Assembly: GCA_963815125.1 (NCBI GenBank) | Contig: CAWFFM010000008.1 | Location: forward strand, 1-64,000 | Reading direction: 5' to 3' | Source of the DNA: Actinocatenispora sp963815125 | Lineage (GTDB): Bacteria; Actinomycetota; Actinomycetes; Mycobacteriales; Micromonosporaceae | Length of the DNA stretch: 64,000 nucleotides | In this document: positions 45,848 through 55,389 of the stretch, piece after piece | How the letters are laid out: the number at the start of each line of letters is the position of its first letter | Position numbering within the stretch: position 1 is the stretch's first letter | The notes under the pieces: generated by a model | Told to the model about the DNA's origin: nothing | Seen by the model: the letters and a program-made list of their open reading frames with translations, nothing else | Database searches by the model: none | Program-made: the position numbers and the translations under genes

Positions 45848-47176
45848 TCAGCCGCTGGTTGGTGGTGGACCACCCACATAGGGGCGGTCCGGTGGCGGAC
45901 CACCGGAGGGCGGCCCAGGTTGCTGATACCAGCCGGCTCCGGCCGGCGGCTGCAGATATCCGGTCGGCCCCGGATCCGTCGGTGGTGGTCCACCTGGACC
46001 ACTCGGCCACTGCGGTCCCGGGCCAGCGGCGGGTCGTCGCCGGCGGTGCGCGCGCACCATGAGCAGCACCGCCAGCACCGCGACCATGAGCAGCACCACG
46101 ACCAGGACCACGACGACCAGCACGGTGGTGGACACCGGACTCGCGGACTTCCTCACACCGTCCGCGGAATTACTGGCCTCGCTGGGGAGCAGCGGGTTCG
46201 CCTTGACGTGCGGAACGTTCGCCGTCAGGGCCTTGAGCGGGTCGGCCGCACCGAATCCGTAGTCCGGGTCACGGCCCGCCGGACCCCGGTCGTCGGTAGT
46301 CCTGATCAGGCGGTTTATTGCGTCCGCAGCGGAGATGTGCGGGAACCTCGACATGATGAGGGCCAGCTCACCGGACACCAGCGCGGTCGCGCTGCTGGTA
46401 CCGGAAGCCACCGCGTGTCCCCTGTTCAGGGCTGCCGACGGAATGTGTTCGGCCGGTGCGGAGACCACCGTCTCGGGACCATTGACCGAGCCGCTCCAAC
46501 TCTCGCCACCGGGGCTCAGGCCGCTGACCGCGACCACCCCGGGGATGTCGGCCGGCTCACCCATCTCCTTGTCCTTGGGCTTGTTACCCGTGGAGGCGAC
46601 AAGTACAGCATTGTGATCCAGGGCGTACTGCTCCAGATCCGTCTCCCAGTTACCACCCTTCGTCGGATCAGGTGCGCCATACGACATGTTGACCACCCGA
46701 GCGCCGTGGTCGATCGCCCAGTGCACACCCTGGATCGTCACGAAGTGCGTAAAAGCGCTCATGTCCTTGCCTCGGACCAACTGCACAGGCAGGATCTTCG
46801 CGTCCGGTGCCACGCCGAGAATGCGGTCAGGCCCATTACCCGCGCCGGCGATCAACGATGCCATCGCCGTACCGTGGCCGACCTCGTCTTCCTGACCATT
46901 ACCGCCGAGGGGATCAGTGCCGGGCAACAACCTGCCGGCCAGTTCCGGTACATCGGGGCTCACCCCGCTGTCCAGCACGGCGACCGTGACGCCCTTGCCG
47001 GTACTGATCTTGTGGGCGGCCTTCAGGTGCATCGCGTCGACGTACCAGCTCTGCTCCTGAACCGTCGGTGTGGCACCGGCCACACCTGGCAGCGCGGTGG
47101 CGGCCAGTAGAGCACCCAACCCGGCGACCGCTGCGTACCGCATCGACCTGTGAATCAACCGTTTTCGGCTTCGCAC
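45848..47176 (-). CDS. mycP: Mycosin-type S8 serine protease, copy 3
   Basis: The 442-residue protease starts at GTG 47176 behind GGAGGACAC. A signal peptide (about residues 12-37) precedes the protease with Asp69 (VAVLDSGV), His101 (EVGHGTAMASL) and Ser261 (ASGTSSATALVSG). A membrane helix (STTVLVVVVLVVVLLMVAVL) and a Pro/Gly-rich cytoplasmic tail follow. It lies next to the ESX substrates and eccB, so it is a likely core mycosin of this system. Confidence 0.92.
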   Translation of the reverse strand: MRSRKRLIHRSMRYAAVAGLGALLAATALPGVAGATPTVQEQSWYVDAMHLKAAHKISTGKGVTVAVLDSGVSPDVPELAGRLLPGTDPLGGNGQEDEVGHGTAMASLIAGAGNGPDRILGVAPDAKILPVQLVRGKDMSAFTHFVTIQGVHWAIDHGARVVNMSYGAPDPTKGGNWETDLEQYALDHNAVLVASTGNKPKDKEMGEPADIPGVVAVSGLSPGGESWSGSVNGPETVVSAPAEHIPSAALNRGHAVASGTSSATALVSGELALIMSRFPHISAADAINRLIRTTDDRGPAGRDPDYGFGAADPLKALTANVPHVKANPLLPSEASNSADGVRKSASPVSTTVLVVVVLVVVLLMVAVLAVLLMVRAHRRRRPAAGPGPQWPSGPGGPPPTDPGPTGYLQPPAGAGWYQQPGPPSGGPPPDRPYVGGPPPTSG

Positions 47177-47327
47177 CGTGTCCTCCCGTTCCGGGGTGGT
47201 TCCGGACCACGATAGCGAGTACGCCCCAGCCGCCGGTTTTCCCGATCGACCGCGGGACCACCGGCCGATCGGCCGGCCGGAATCCAGGTACGCTCCGGTG
47301 CGACCGCCGCACAGGAGGACGACGTCT

Positions 47328-49766
47328 GTGGTGAACAAGCAGGTTGGGACGGCCACCGGGCCGACCGGATCAGCGCCACGCCCGGAATCGTCGACCACGC
47401 CGGCAATGCCAGCGATATCCACACCGACCGACGCCCACGAGTTGGCGGAACCGGGTGAGGCACTCGCCAATGTGGTGGCCCGGCTGCGCGACGAGTTGAC
47501 CGGTATGCGGCGTGCGATGCGCAACCGCGCCATCATCGAACAGGCCAAGGGCGTACTGGTCGAACGGCTGCGGGTCAGCCCCGACGAGGCGTTCGACCAC
47601 CTGGTACGGCTCTCCCAGCGCACCAACATCAAGCTCGCCGAGGTGGCCGCCGCGCTGGTCGGTGCGACCGCGCCGGTACCGGACGGCGACCACCCGGGTT
47701 CGCTGATCGACGACGAGCTGCGGCAGTACCTGACGGATGCGCGGCGTCCGGCGAAGAGCGCCCGGCCGCACCGGCGTGGCACCGGCAGGTCCAGCCGTAC
47801 CGAGGGCCTGCAGGCGCAGTACCAGCTGCTCGCCGCGCGGATCACCACCGCGCAGAACTATGCGCAGATCGCCGAGACGATCGCCGGGTCCTCCACCGGC
47901 TGGCCGGCACCCGACGCCGTACTCATCCTGTTACGCGACCCGACGGACGCCCTACGGCCCGTCGGTGACCACGGTGTCACCGACGGGCCGAACCTGTCTG
48001 TACTGGAGCAGCACGCGCGCACCGCGTTCGACGACCGGGCGCCGGCGTGGGCCGCGGACACCGGGGTGGAGTCGCTGCGTTCGGTGCTGGCCGTGCCGCT
48101 GGCCGCCGGTACCGAACCCGTCGGGGTGCTGGCCGTCGGCTGGACGGCCAGCACGGAACTGACCGACGACACCTGTCGCTACCTGGTGGCACTCGCCGAG
48201 CCGATCGGCCGGCGGATCGGGCAGCTCACCCCGGTCGGTACGGGTCTGGCCGGCACCGATCCGCTGTCGACCGTGCTGGACAGCGTCACCACACCCGCGG
48301 TGCTGTTGGCGCCGGTACATGGCCCGGACGGGCGGGTCACCGACTTCCGGTACGAGTACGCGAACGCCGCCGCGACCGCCGAACTGATCGGCATGGCGGG
48401 GCCGGACGCGCCGCAACGCACCCTGCTGACCGTCGTACCGGACACCGGCAGCCGGCTGCTGCTCGGCGCGTTCGCCGCCGTACTGGCCGACGGCACCCCG
48501 TGCCGGCTGGGCGACGTGCACATCGACGCCGCCGCCGACGGCACCGAGCACTCCCTGGTCGCGCAGGTCAACGCGGCCCGGGTGGGCGATCTGGTGCTCG
48601 CCGCCTGGCAGACCCGTACCGACGCCGACCTGCTGCACGACCAGCTGCTGCAGGGTGAACGGATCGGCCGGCTCGGTTCGTTCTGGTGGAATCTGCGCAG
48701 CGGGGAGGCGCGCTGGTCGCCTGAGCTGTACCGGCTGCTCGGCCGTACGGTCGGGCAGGGCGCGCTGGCGCTGTCCGACGGCGAGCAGTACGTGCACCCC
48801 GACGACTGGTACGCGGTGCAGGAGGCGATCCGCGGCGCGTTGCTGGCGGGGCGCGCGTTCACCGTCGAGCACCGGCTGGCCGATGCGCCGGGGCGGCGGC
48901 TGCGGATGAGCGGTGAGCCGGAGTTCGACGCCGACGGCGCCGTGTGGGCGATCCGCGGCACCGTGCAGGACGTCACCGAGGAGCGGGCGGTGGAGTCGCA
49001 GCTGCGCCGCGCCCAGGAGGCGTTGGCCGCGCAGCGGCAGCGGTTGCAGGCGGAGTCGCAGGCGGCGGAGACGTTGCAGCAGGCGCTGCTGCCCACCGAC
49101 CCTGAGCTGACCACCACGCCCGGCATCGCGGCCCGGGGGCTGTGCCGGCTGGCCGAGTCGACCGGCCGGGTGGCCGGTGACTGGTACGACGTGTTCGCGT
49201 TGCCCGGCTCGTGGACGTACCTGGTGGTCGGTGACGTCACCGGTAGCGGCCTGGCGGCCACGGTGGCCTCCGCGCGGCTGCGTAACGCGGTACGGGCGTA
49301 CGCGGTCCTGGGCATGCCGCCGGGCGAGCTGCTGACCGCGCTGAACCGGATGGTCTGCGAACTTGCCGGCGGTCAGCTGGCCACCCTGGTGGTGGCCCGG
49401 TACTCGGCGGACGAACAGCAGTTGGAGTGGGCGGCGGCCGGGCAGGCCGCGCCGCTGCGGTACGGCCCGGACGGGCGGGTCGCGGTGTTGACCGGGCCGC
49501 TCGGCCTGCCGGTCGGTGCCGCACCGGACATCGGGTACGACGCCGCCACGGTGGCCCTGCGCGCCGGTGACCGCATCCTGCTGTACACCGACGGGCTGGT
49601 GGTGCGGCGGGACCGGAGCCTGGCGTCGGGCCTGGAGGTGCTGCTGCACGCGGCGCAGCACACCGACCTGTCCGATCCCCCGGCCCTGGTGGAACACGTC
49701 ACGACCACGCTCGACTCGCCACCCGACGACGACCTCTGCGTGATTCTGGCCACCATCACGCCCTGA
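47328..49766 (+). CDS. ANTAR-GAF-PAS-PP2C regulatory phosphatase
   Basis: The 812-residue multidomain signalling protein starts at GTG 47328 behind GGAGGA. Residues about 40-100 are an ANTAR-type helical module (RAIIEQAKGVLVERL), followed by a GAF-like domain (about 160-290), PAS-like segments with a PAC end (EFDADGAVWAIRGTVQDVT), and a SpoIIE/PP2C-like phosphatase with GDWYDVF, GDVTGSG, LYTDGL and DDDLCVIL. Such proteins dephosphorylate anti-sigma-factor antagonists. ANTAR usually binds nascent RNA; here it is N-terminal. The target is unknown. Confidence 0.88.
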   Translation: MVNKQVGTATGPTGSAPRPESSTTPAMPAISTPTDAHELAEPGEALANVVARLRDELTGMRRAMRNRAIIEQAKGVLVERLRVSPDEAFDHLVRLSQRTNIKLAEVAAALVGATAPVPDGDHPGSLIDDELRQYLTDARRPAKSARPHRRGTGRSSRTEGLQAQYQLLAARITTAQNYAQIAETIAGSSTGWPAPDAVLILLRDPTDALRPVGDHGVTDGPNLSVLEQHARTAFDDRAPAWAADTGVESLRSVLAVPLAAGTEPVGVLAVGWTASTELTDDTCRYLVALAEPIGRRIGQLTPVGTGLAGTDPLSTVLDSVTTPAVLLAPVHGPDGRVTDFRYEYANAAATAELIGMAGPDAPQRTLLTVVPDTGSRLLLGAFAAVLADGTPCRLGDVHIDAAADGTEHSLVAQVNAARVGDLVLAAWQTRTDADLLHDQLLQGERIGRLGSFWWNLRSGEARWSPELYRLLGRTVGQGALALSDGEQYVHPDDWYAVQEAIRGALLAGRAFTVEHRLADAPGRRLRMSGEPEFDADGAVWAIRGTVQDVTEERAVESQLRRAQEALAAQRQRLQAESQAAETLQQALLPTDPELTTTPGIAARGLCRLAESTGRVAGDWYDVFALPGSWTYLVVGDVTGSGLAATVASARLRNAVRAYAVLGMPPGELLTALNRMVCELAGGQLATLVVARYSADEQQLEWAAAGQAAPLRYGPDGRVAVLTGPLGLPVGAAPDIGYDAATVALRAGDRILLYTDGLVVRRDRSLASGLEVLLHAAQHTDLSDPPALVEHVTTTLDSPPDDDLCVILATITP

Positions 49767-49817
49767 CCGGGCGCCAGGGAACTGGACACTGCGGATATTA
49801 GGGCAGACTCCCACGAT

Positions 49818-51365
49818 GTGGATGCACTCAAATCCGACCTGATGCTGGCCGGACGGTACCGGCTCCGGGAAGAGCTCGGGGCCGGCGCCATGTCCGTGGT
49901 CTGGCAGGCCTACGACCGGGTGCTGGAACGCCAGGTGGCCGTCAAGGTGCTGACCGGGCAGTTCCGCGCGATGTCGTACCGGCGCCGGACCCGGGCCGCG
50001 ACGCTGGCCGCGGCGAAGCTCGTCCATCCGCACCTGGTACGCGTCTTCGACTACGTGGAGGACACCGCACCGGACGGGACGATCCTGCCGCTGGTCGTAC
50101 AGGAACTGGTGGACGGCGACCCGATCGGGTACCGGCTGCGGACCGGTGCGCTGCCCTGGCAGCTCGCCGTACGGATCTCGGTCGACGTGGCGGACGCACT
50201 GGCCGCCGCGCACGAGCACGGCCTGGTACACGGTGGGTTGACCGCGGGCGCGGTGCTGTTGGCGGACCGCGGCCCGAAGGTGATCGACCTCGGGGTGTCG
50301 GAGTCGGCCGCCGAACCCGACGTCTCACCGGCCACCGACGTGTACGCGCTGGCCGAACTGTTGCACCGGATGCTGTCGGGTGGGCCCTCGGCAGCTGCTG
50401 CGGGCCGCGGCTACCGGTCGGGCTCGACGGCACCACTGCCGATGCCGGCCGGGCTGGCCGCCGGGGTCGAGCAGTTGCTGGACGACTGCCGGGCACCCCG
50501 CCCCGCGGACCGTCCGACGGCCGACGAGCTGGCCGACGAACTGTCGTACGTCCTGGACAGGGCAAGGGAACCGGGCGTCGACCGGCCGGCCGGACCGGCA
50601 CACCCGGGTCCCTCGACGACCACGTACGGCTCGGCGTCGGTGCGCCACGGGTCGGACGCCGTGCCGGTCGGCCCATCGGCACCCGGCGACCGGTACCCGG
50701 CGGACCCGCAGGAGGCCGACGAGCGCCCGGACAGGGCCCGGCCCCGCCGGCGCGGCCTGCTGATCGGCGTGGCCGCCGCCGCCGTACTGCTGGTCGGTGG
50801 TGCGGTGACCATCTCCGCGATCACCGGTGGAGATGGCGGACCGCTGCCCGGTTCCGGGCGGGCCGCCGGGGTCGGCTACCCGGAGGCCCCGGGCGACAGC
50901 TCCGTGCTGCCCTCACCGGACTCGTCCGGGCACCGCACCACGCCGAGCCGGAGTACCAGCCCGAGCGCCAGCACCAGCAGGTCGGCCAGCGCCAGCCCCA
51001 CGCCGAGCAGGTCACGCAGCGCCAGCCCGACCCCGGCCGGACCACCGCAGCAGACCCCGGCGAACCAGCCACCCAGCTGTTCGGTGGGCTGGAGTGTCAC
51101 CTCCGACTGGGGCAACGGCTTCACCGCCGAGATCAGCGTCCGCAGCAGCACAGCGCCGTCCAGTTGGACGCTGAGCTTCCAGTTCCCCGGCAACCAGCGG
51201 GTGACCAGCGGACGGCGGGCGAACTTCAGTCAGAGCGGGCATTCGGTGACGGCGTCCTGGGGCGGCAACGGCCAGAGCACCGCGAGCATCGGCCTGACCG
51301 GCAGCTACTGGGGCAGCAACCCGGCGCCGACGGGCTTCGCGCTCAACGGCATCGGCTGCGGCTGA
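49818..51365 (+). CDS. Membrane pseudokinase with extracellular carbohydrate-binding module (CBM2)
   Basis: The 515-residue protein has an Hanks-type kinase fold at residues 1-250 with an ATP loop (GAGAMSVVWQA) and VAVKV (Lys43). The catalytic loop reads HGGLTAGAVL in place of HRDLKPxN, so the catalytic Asp and metal-binding Asn are absent. DFG is DLG (Asp157) and the activation segment is shortened. A Pro/Ala-rich linker leads to a membrane helix at about 315-340, a Ser/Pro/Thr linker and a CBM2 domain (about 415-515, with CSVGWSVTSDWGNGFTAEI and a final Cys). Probably a sensor or scaffold instead of an enzyme. Confidence 0.85.
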   Translation: MDALKSDLMLAGRYRLREELGAGAMSVVWQAYDRVLERQVAVKVLTGQFRAMSYRRRTRAATLAAAKLVHPHLVRVFDYVEDTAPDGTILPLVVQELVDGDPIGYRLRTGALPWQLAVRISVDVADALAAAHEHGLVHGGLTAGAVLLADRGPKVIDLGVSESAAEPDVSPATDVYALAELLHRMLSGGPSAAAAGRGYRSGSTAPLPMPAGLAAGVEQLLDDCRAPRPADRPTADELADELSYVLDRAREPGVDRPAGPAHPGPSTTTYGSASVRHGSDAVPVGPSAPGDRYPADPQEADERPDRARPRRRGLLIGVAAAAVLLVGGAVTISAITGGDGGPLPGSGRAAGVGYPEAPGDSSVLPSPDSSGHRTTPSRSTSPSASTSRSASASPTPSRSRSASPTPAGPPQQTPANQPPSCSVGWSVTSDWGNGFTAEISVRSSTAPSSWTLSFQFPGNQRVTSGRRANFSQSGHSVTASWGGNGQSTASIGLTGSYWGSNPAPTGFALNGIGCG

Positions 51366-51438
51366 GCGTTCCGCGCACCTGGCCGGTCACGCACAGGTGT
51401 ACGCCAGCCGGGCCGGCCAACTGGCACCCGAACGGAGC

Positions 51439-52191
51439 TCAGCCGTGCCGGCGGCCGGCGGAGGAACCCGCGGGTCGACGCCCCGCGTTGTCCAGTACGA
51501 GCAGCCAGCGCCGCCCCGGCGGCAGGTGGGCCAGCCCGCTGAGGAAGACGGTCGCGCAACCGGCCGACAGCGCGCCGCCGGCCGTGTCCGGCAGGTAGTG
51601 CACGCCCAGATAGACCCGGGAGAGGGCGACCAGCGCGATGAACACCGCGCCGGCGATGGCCACCGGCCGGCGCGCCGCGTACGGGGCCAGGATCAGCGCA
51701 CAGACGACGATCGCGCAGGCGGCGGTGGTGTGCCCGCTGGGGAAGCTGTCGCTGTCCGGTGTCTCCAGCCACAGTGAGCGCGGCGGCCGGTGCTCGTGGA
51801 CCAGCGCCTTCACCACGTACGTCACGGCGGTGGAACAGATCAGCACCAGGCACACCCGCAACGCCTGGCCGCGTCGGCGCATCAGGACCAGTACGACCGG
51901 GAGCAGGATTCCCATCACCGCCCACAGTTCGGGCGTCGCGAGGAGCGTGACGAACTTCGCCAGCAGGGTGAACAGCCCGTTGTGGGTGGCGCCGACCGCC
52001 CGGTCCACGGACGTGTCCAGTGCGGTCACCGGCCCGGTCCGGACCACCAGGCCCAGCACCAGCAGCACGATGCCGATACCGACGCCACCGGCGAGGCGAC
52101 GCGCGCCGAGGGAGGAGGAACGCCCGTATACCCCGCCCGGCTCCGGCGTGGGAGCTGAGTGGGAGGCGAGGGCTGACCGTCCGGCGTGCAT
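51439..52191 (-). CDS. PAP2-family membrane phosphatase
   Basis: The integral membrane phosphatase (250 residues from MHAGRSALASHS) has the three PAP2 motifs: KALVHEHRPP, FPSGHTTAA and SRVYLGVHYLPD. It has about five membrane helices and probably hydrolyses lipid or isoprenoid phosphates outside the membrane. ATG at 52191 with TAAGGT before it is chosen; a GTG at 52233 overlapping the lipoprotein gene is an alternative. It follows the lipoprotein gene closely on the same strand. Confidence 0.88.
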   Translation of the reverse strand: MHAGRSALASHSAPTPEPGGVYGRSSSLGARRLAGGVGIGIVLLVLGLVVRTGPVTALDTSVDRAVGATHNGLFTLLAKFVTLLATPELWAVMGILLPVVLVLMRRRGQALRVCLVLICSTAVTYVVKALVHEHRPPRSLWLETPDSDSFPSGHTTAACAIVVCALILAPYAARRPVAIAGAVFIALVALSRVYLGVHYLPDTAGGALSAGCATVFLSGLAHLPPGRRWLLVLDNAGRRPAGSSAGRRHG

Positions 52192-52225
52192 CGGATGAAC
52201 CTTACGCGAGATGAGGTTGGTCGGC

Positions 52226-52984
52226 TCAGCCACCTGAGCGCAGGATCACATCTCCGTTCTCGGTGTCGGCGATCAGCGAACGACTGCTGGCGGGGTCGTC
52301 GGCGATCGAGGACCGGACCTCGCCGGAACCGGACTTCGCGGAGACCTGGTACGACCCCTTGGGCACGACCAGGCTCAGCCCGCCGTTCAGCGACTTCACC
52401 ACGACCCGGTCCGGCGTGGTGTCGAAGGTCAGCCGGACGTCGCCGTTGTCGCTGTCGGCCAGTACATCGGTGGACCCGAGGCCGCTGCCGGTGATCTCCC
52501 CGTTCTGGGAGCCGACCCGTACGGTGCCGGTCAGTTTCGTCAGCTCCACCGCGCCCGAGGTGTCCTGGATGTCCACCGCGCCGGACAGGTCGCGTACGGA
52601 CACCTCCCCGTACCCGGTGGCGATCCGCAGGGGTAGTGCCGGCGGTACGGCCAGCTGGTAGTGGCTGGCGCAACCCATGTCGACCCCGTCGCACCGGATC
52701 GTGATCCGCAGGGTGTCGCCGCGGAACGTCACGCTGTGGTGGCCGTGGTCCGCGGCCCTCCCGGTCAACCAGCCGGAGGCGCGTACCGTACCGGAGCTGC
52801 CCGGCACCACCACGACGTCGGCATCGGTGATGATCTTGAGGCTCCTACCGGGCACGGTGTACGAGTGGTTGTCCTGCTTACGGGAGTTGTCCAACGAGAT
52901 GTTGGAACCACAGGCCGTCACCATCAGCGCGGCGAGCGGTACGACCCCCGTCAGCACCGCTGCCCGTACCGTTCGCCTCGCCAC
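52226..52984 (-). CDS. Secreted lipoprotein with DUF4097-like beta-helix domain
   Basis: The 252-residue precursor has a Tat/Sec-type signal (MARRTVRAAVLTGVVPL) ending in the lipobox LMVTAC, so the mature cysteine is lipid-modified. The rest repeats short beta-strand units (SGAVDIQDTSGAVELTKLTG, NGDVRLTFD, SGEVRSS, NGDVIL), typical of DUF4097/putative adhesin beta-helices. It is coupled with the PAP2 gene. The binding partner is unknown. Confidence 0.85.
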   Translation of the reverse strand: MARRTVRAAVLTGVVPLAALMVTACGSNISLDNSRKQDNHSYTVPGRSLKIITDADVVVVPGSSGTVRASGWLTGRAADHGHHSVTFRGDTLRITIRCDGVDMGCASHYQLAVPPALPLRIATGYGEVSVRDLSGAVDIQDTSGAVELTKLTGTVRVGSQNGEITGSGLGSTDVLADSDNGDVRLTFDTTPDRVVVKSLNGGLSLVVPKGSYQVSAKSGSGEVRSSIADDPASSRSLIADTENGDVILRSGG

Positions 52985-53112
52985 GTTGCCCCCCGGATGT
53001 CGTTGCTGCCGTTTTCGACCCTAGGCGTGGGGGGAACCGGACGGATCAGGGAAGGCCACCCATTCCGGCACCGGGTTGACCCTGAGTACACCCGGTCTGG
53101 GAGCATCTGCCG

Positions 53113-53892
53113 ATGAGCCCGGTCAGCCGGAAACGGAAGAAGAAACCCCCGACGCGCGGGGCCCAGGTGCCGTCCGCCGGTCCCCGGCACCGGGCGACCC
53201 GGTACGACCGGAGCGTCGCCCCGTACCGGGAGCTGCTGGACGCCACGCCACTGGAGGTGGAGGTGTTCACCTCCGGGGTGCTCGGCCTGTGGTGGGCGGC
53301 CAGCGTCGAGGACGGCAGCGCCGACACGACGGCCGCCGAGCTGGTGGATGCGGTCGGTGCCCGACCGGAGCCGGACGTACTGGCCGTGCTGCGGGCGTTC
53401 GCGGCTCTCGCCACCGACGGTGCGGTACGCCGCGCGGCGACCACGGCCGCGGATGCGCTGGCCGCCGCGGGCGTACCGGAGCCGTCCTGGGTGTCCGCCC
53501 TCGGGCCGGTACCGGCCCTGTGCAGCTACCGGGTCGACGACCCCGACGGTGCGCAGGCGTCGCTGGTCGTGGAGTTCGCCCGGGACGCCGACCGGCACGC
53601 CCTGGTCGCTCTGCTGGACGCCGACGGGCAGCCCGGCCCGGTACGGGACGCCTGGTTCACCACGGACCCGGACACGCTGCGCCGGGACCTGTCCGAGCAG
53701 GTGGCGTCGTCGGCGGGCCGGGCGGTACTGACCGAGCAGCCGCCAGGTGAGCTGGCCGACGTACTGCGCCGCGCCTTCGCCCTCGTCGACGACGGTCCGG
53801 TGCCCGACAGCGAGGAGTTCGGCCAGTTCCGGGCGCTGGCCCTGGCCCGACTGCGGTCCGTGCCGGACGGACAGCCGGACGGTCCGGCATGA
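53113..53892 (+). CDS. Uncharacterised 259-residue protein
   Basis: The protein begins with a basic stretch (SPVSRKRKKKPPTRG) and continues as an Ala/Val/Asp-rich mixed alpha-beta protein (EVEVFTSGVLGLWWAASVED, LCSYRVDDPDGAQASLVVEF). I do not recognise a family. It has no signal peptide or membrane helix. Codon use matches the core genome. Start at ATG 53113; the 128 bases upstream hold the divergent promoters. Confidence 0.75.
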   Translation: MSPVSRKRKKKPPTRGAQVPSAGPRHRATRYDRSVAPYRELLDATPLEVEVFTSGVLGLWWAASVEDGSADTTAAELVDAVGARPEPDVLAVLRAFAALATDGAVRRAATTAADALAAAGVPEPSWVSALGPVPALCSYRVDDPDGAQASLVVEFARDADRHALVALLDADGQPGPVRDAWFTTDPDTLRRDLSEQVASSAGRAVLTEQPPGELADVLRRAFALVDDGPVPDSEEFGQFRALALARLRSVPDGQPDGPA

Positions 53893-54000
53893 CAGCACGC
53901 ATAAGCCCGCCAACGTTGCCATTCACGACATGACAGTGATTGACTGATCACACTCTGACAACGCCGCGCGCGTGCTGCGGCTGACGCCTCAGGAGCAGTC

Positions 54001-54318
54001 ATGAGCGATGTCCCGACCCACAGACCGGTCGGCGGCGCGGCCCCCGTCGTCCTACCGCCCCTGGTGGTCACCGACCTGCCGAAGACCTTCCTGCTCAACC
54101 GTCGTGTCGACCACAGTGGACAGTCCGGCCTCGGGGTGGTGGCGATCGGCGTGACGTTCCCGGACGGGCTGACCGTCGCCCGCTGGCGCGGCCACTACTC
54201 GGGCATCAACCAGTTGGAGATCTTCCAGCATCCTGATCAACTGCTCGCCGTACACGGTCACGGCGGTGCGAGCGACCTGATCTGGTTGGCCCGCCCCATG
54301 CCGCGCAACCGCCAGTAG
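54001..54318 (+). CDS. Small uncharacterised protein
   Basis: The 105-residue protein (MSDVPTHRPVGGAAPVVLPP) starts at ATG behind CAGGAGCAG. It has a compact beta-type core (GVTFPDGLTVARWRGHYSGI, FQHPDQLLAVHGHGG). No family was recognised. It may form a unit with the next small gene 90 bases downstream. Confidence 0.68.
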   Translation: MSDVPTHRPVGGAAPVVLPPLVVTDLPKTFLLNRRVDHSGQSGLGVVAIGVTFPDGLTVARWRGHYSGINQLEIFQHPDQLLAVHGHGGASDLIWLARPMPRNRQ

Positions 54319-54408
54319 CACCACCTCGCACGCGAGACGCACGCACCGCGAACCCATCGGAGGAGACGTGCGACCGATCCACCCGCCACGCACCTGCGGA
54401 GCCGAGCC

Positions 54409-54708
54409 GTGACGGCGGTCCCGGACGGTACGGACGCGCCCGTCACCCCCGACGTCGGTGACCTCGTGCGCTTCGACCGCTACCTCGCCGGTAGGCCCAG
54501 CGTGGCCGTCACCTTCCGGGTCACCGGGGTCAGCGGTGCCTCCCTGCCCGGCTGGCTGTACCTGCGTGGCTGGCACCTCACCCCCGACGGCATCGGCCCG
54601 CCCTGCGAGGAACTCGTACACCTCAACGACATTGCGCTCCTCGACGCCACCTCGGCCGGCGAACAGCTCGCGGTGGTGACGGACGACCCGACCGACACCC
54701 CGGGCTGA
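54409..54708 (+). CDS. Small uncharacterised protein
   Basis: The 99-residue acidic protein starts at GTG 54409 (MTAVPDGTDAPVTPDVGD). The core (FDRYLAGRPSVAVTFRVTG, LYLRGWHLTPDGIGPP) looks beta-rich. No family was recognised. Weak spacing to CGGAG upstream makes the exact start uncertain. Confidence 0.6.
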   Translation: MTAVPDGTDAPVTPDVGDLVRFDRYLAGRPSVAVTFRVTGVSGASLPGWLYLRGWHLTPDGIGPPCEELVHLNDIALLDATSAGEQLAVVTDDPTDTPG

Positions 54709-54750
54709 CCTCGGCCACCGGGGCGTCGGCAGCTGCCGGTACGACGTGCC

Positions 54751-55311
54751 CTACCGGTCGAGGACCTCGTCGAGTTCGGCGAGAATGGCCAGGGCGCGGG
54801 CCGAACTGCCGTTGCCCTCCGCACGGAGGGCCTCGGCCGCCCGGTCCACCATCGAGACGATCGCCTGCTGCTCGGCCTCCCGCGCCTTGGCGACCCTGGT
54901 CTGCTCGGCGAGCTGCTGGTTCTTCAACCACAGCTCGACGAAGACCGAGACCTTTGCGCGCAGAACCCAGGGATCGAACGGCTTGGTGATGTAGTCGACC
55001 GCGCCGGCGGCGTAGCCCCGGAAAGCCAGGTGGGCGTCCCGGTCGACCGCGGTCAGGAAGATGATCGGCACATGCCGGGTGCGTTCACGCTGCTTGATGT
55101 GGCCGGCGGTCTCGAAGCCGTCCATGCCGGGCATCTGCGCGTCCAGCAGGATCACCGCATAGTCCTCGCTGAGCAGCCGCTTGAGCGCCTCCTCGCCACT
55201 GGACACGGCGATCGGGTCGACCGGCATACCCTGCAGGATCGCTTCCAGGGCGATGAGATTCTCCCGCCGATCGTCGACCATCAACACCCGGGCCCGACGC
55301 GGTGCGCTCAT
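54751..55311 (-). CDS. Response regulator (receiver domain plus coiled-coil output)
   Basis: The 186-residue protein has a receiver domain with the acidic pair MVDDR near residues 11-15, the phospho-acceptor Asp57 (VILLDAQMPGMDG), Thr in FLTAVD and Lys in YITKPFDP. After residue 125 it is a charged helix without a DNA-binding domain, so output is by protein contact. It lies 78 bases downstream of the large hybrid kinase on the same strand and is its likely partner. Confidence 0.92.
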   Translation of the reverse strand: MSAPRRARVLMVDDRRENLIALEAILQGMPVDPIAVSSGEEALKRLLSEDYAVILLDAQMPGMDGFETAGHIKQRERTRHVPIIFLTAVDRDAHLAFRGYAAGAVDYITKPFDPWVLRAKVSVFVELWLKNQQLAEQTRVAKAREAEQQAIVSMVDRAAEALRAEGNGSSARALAILAELDEVLDR

Positions 55312-55389
55312 TCTTGACGTTCCTTCCCTTCGTTACCACAGTCGACCAGCAGCGGGTGACCGTTACCCGACCCCCGCCAGGACGGGCGT

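Noticed and set aside
51366..51438. GGCCGG/CCGGCC pairing as a terminator between convergent genes
   Set aside because: Several overlapping, weak pairings in plain GC-rich sequence; none is better than expected by chance.
52195..52210. GAACCTTACGC shared with the inverted repeat at 59943-59951
   Set aside because: Only one half-site, located by the PAP2 start, without an inverted partner; chance is likely.
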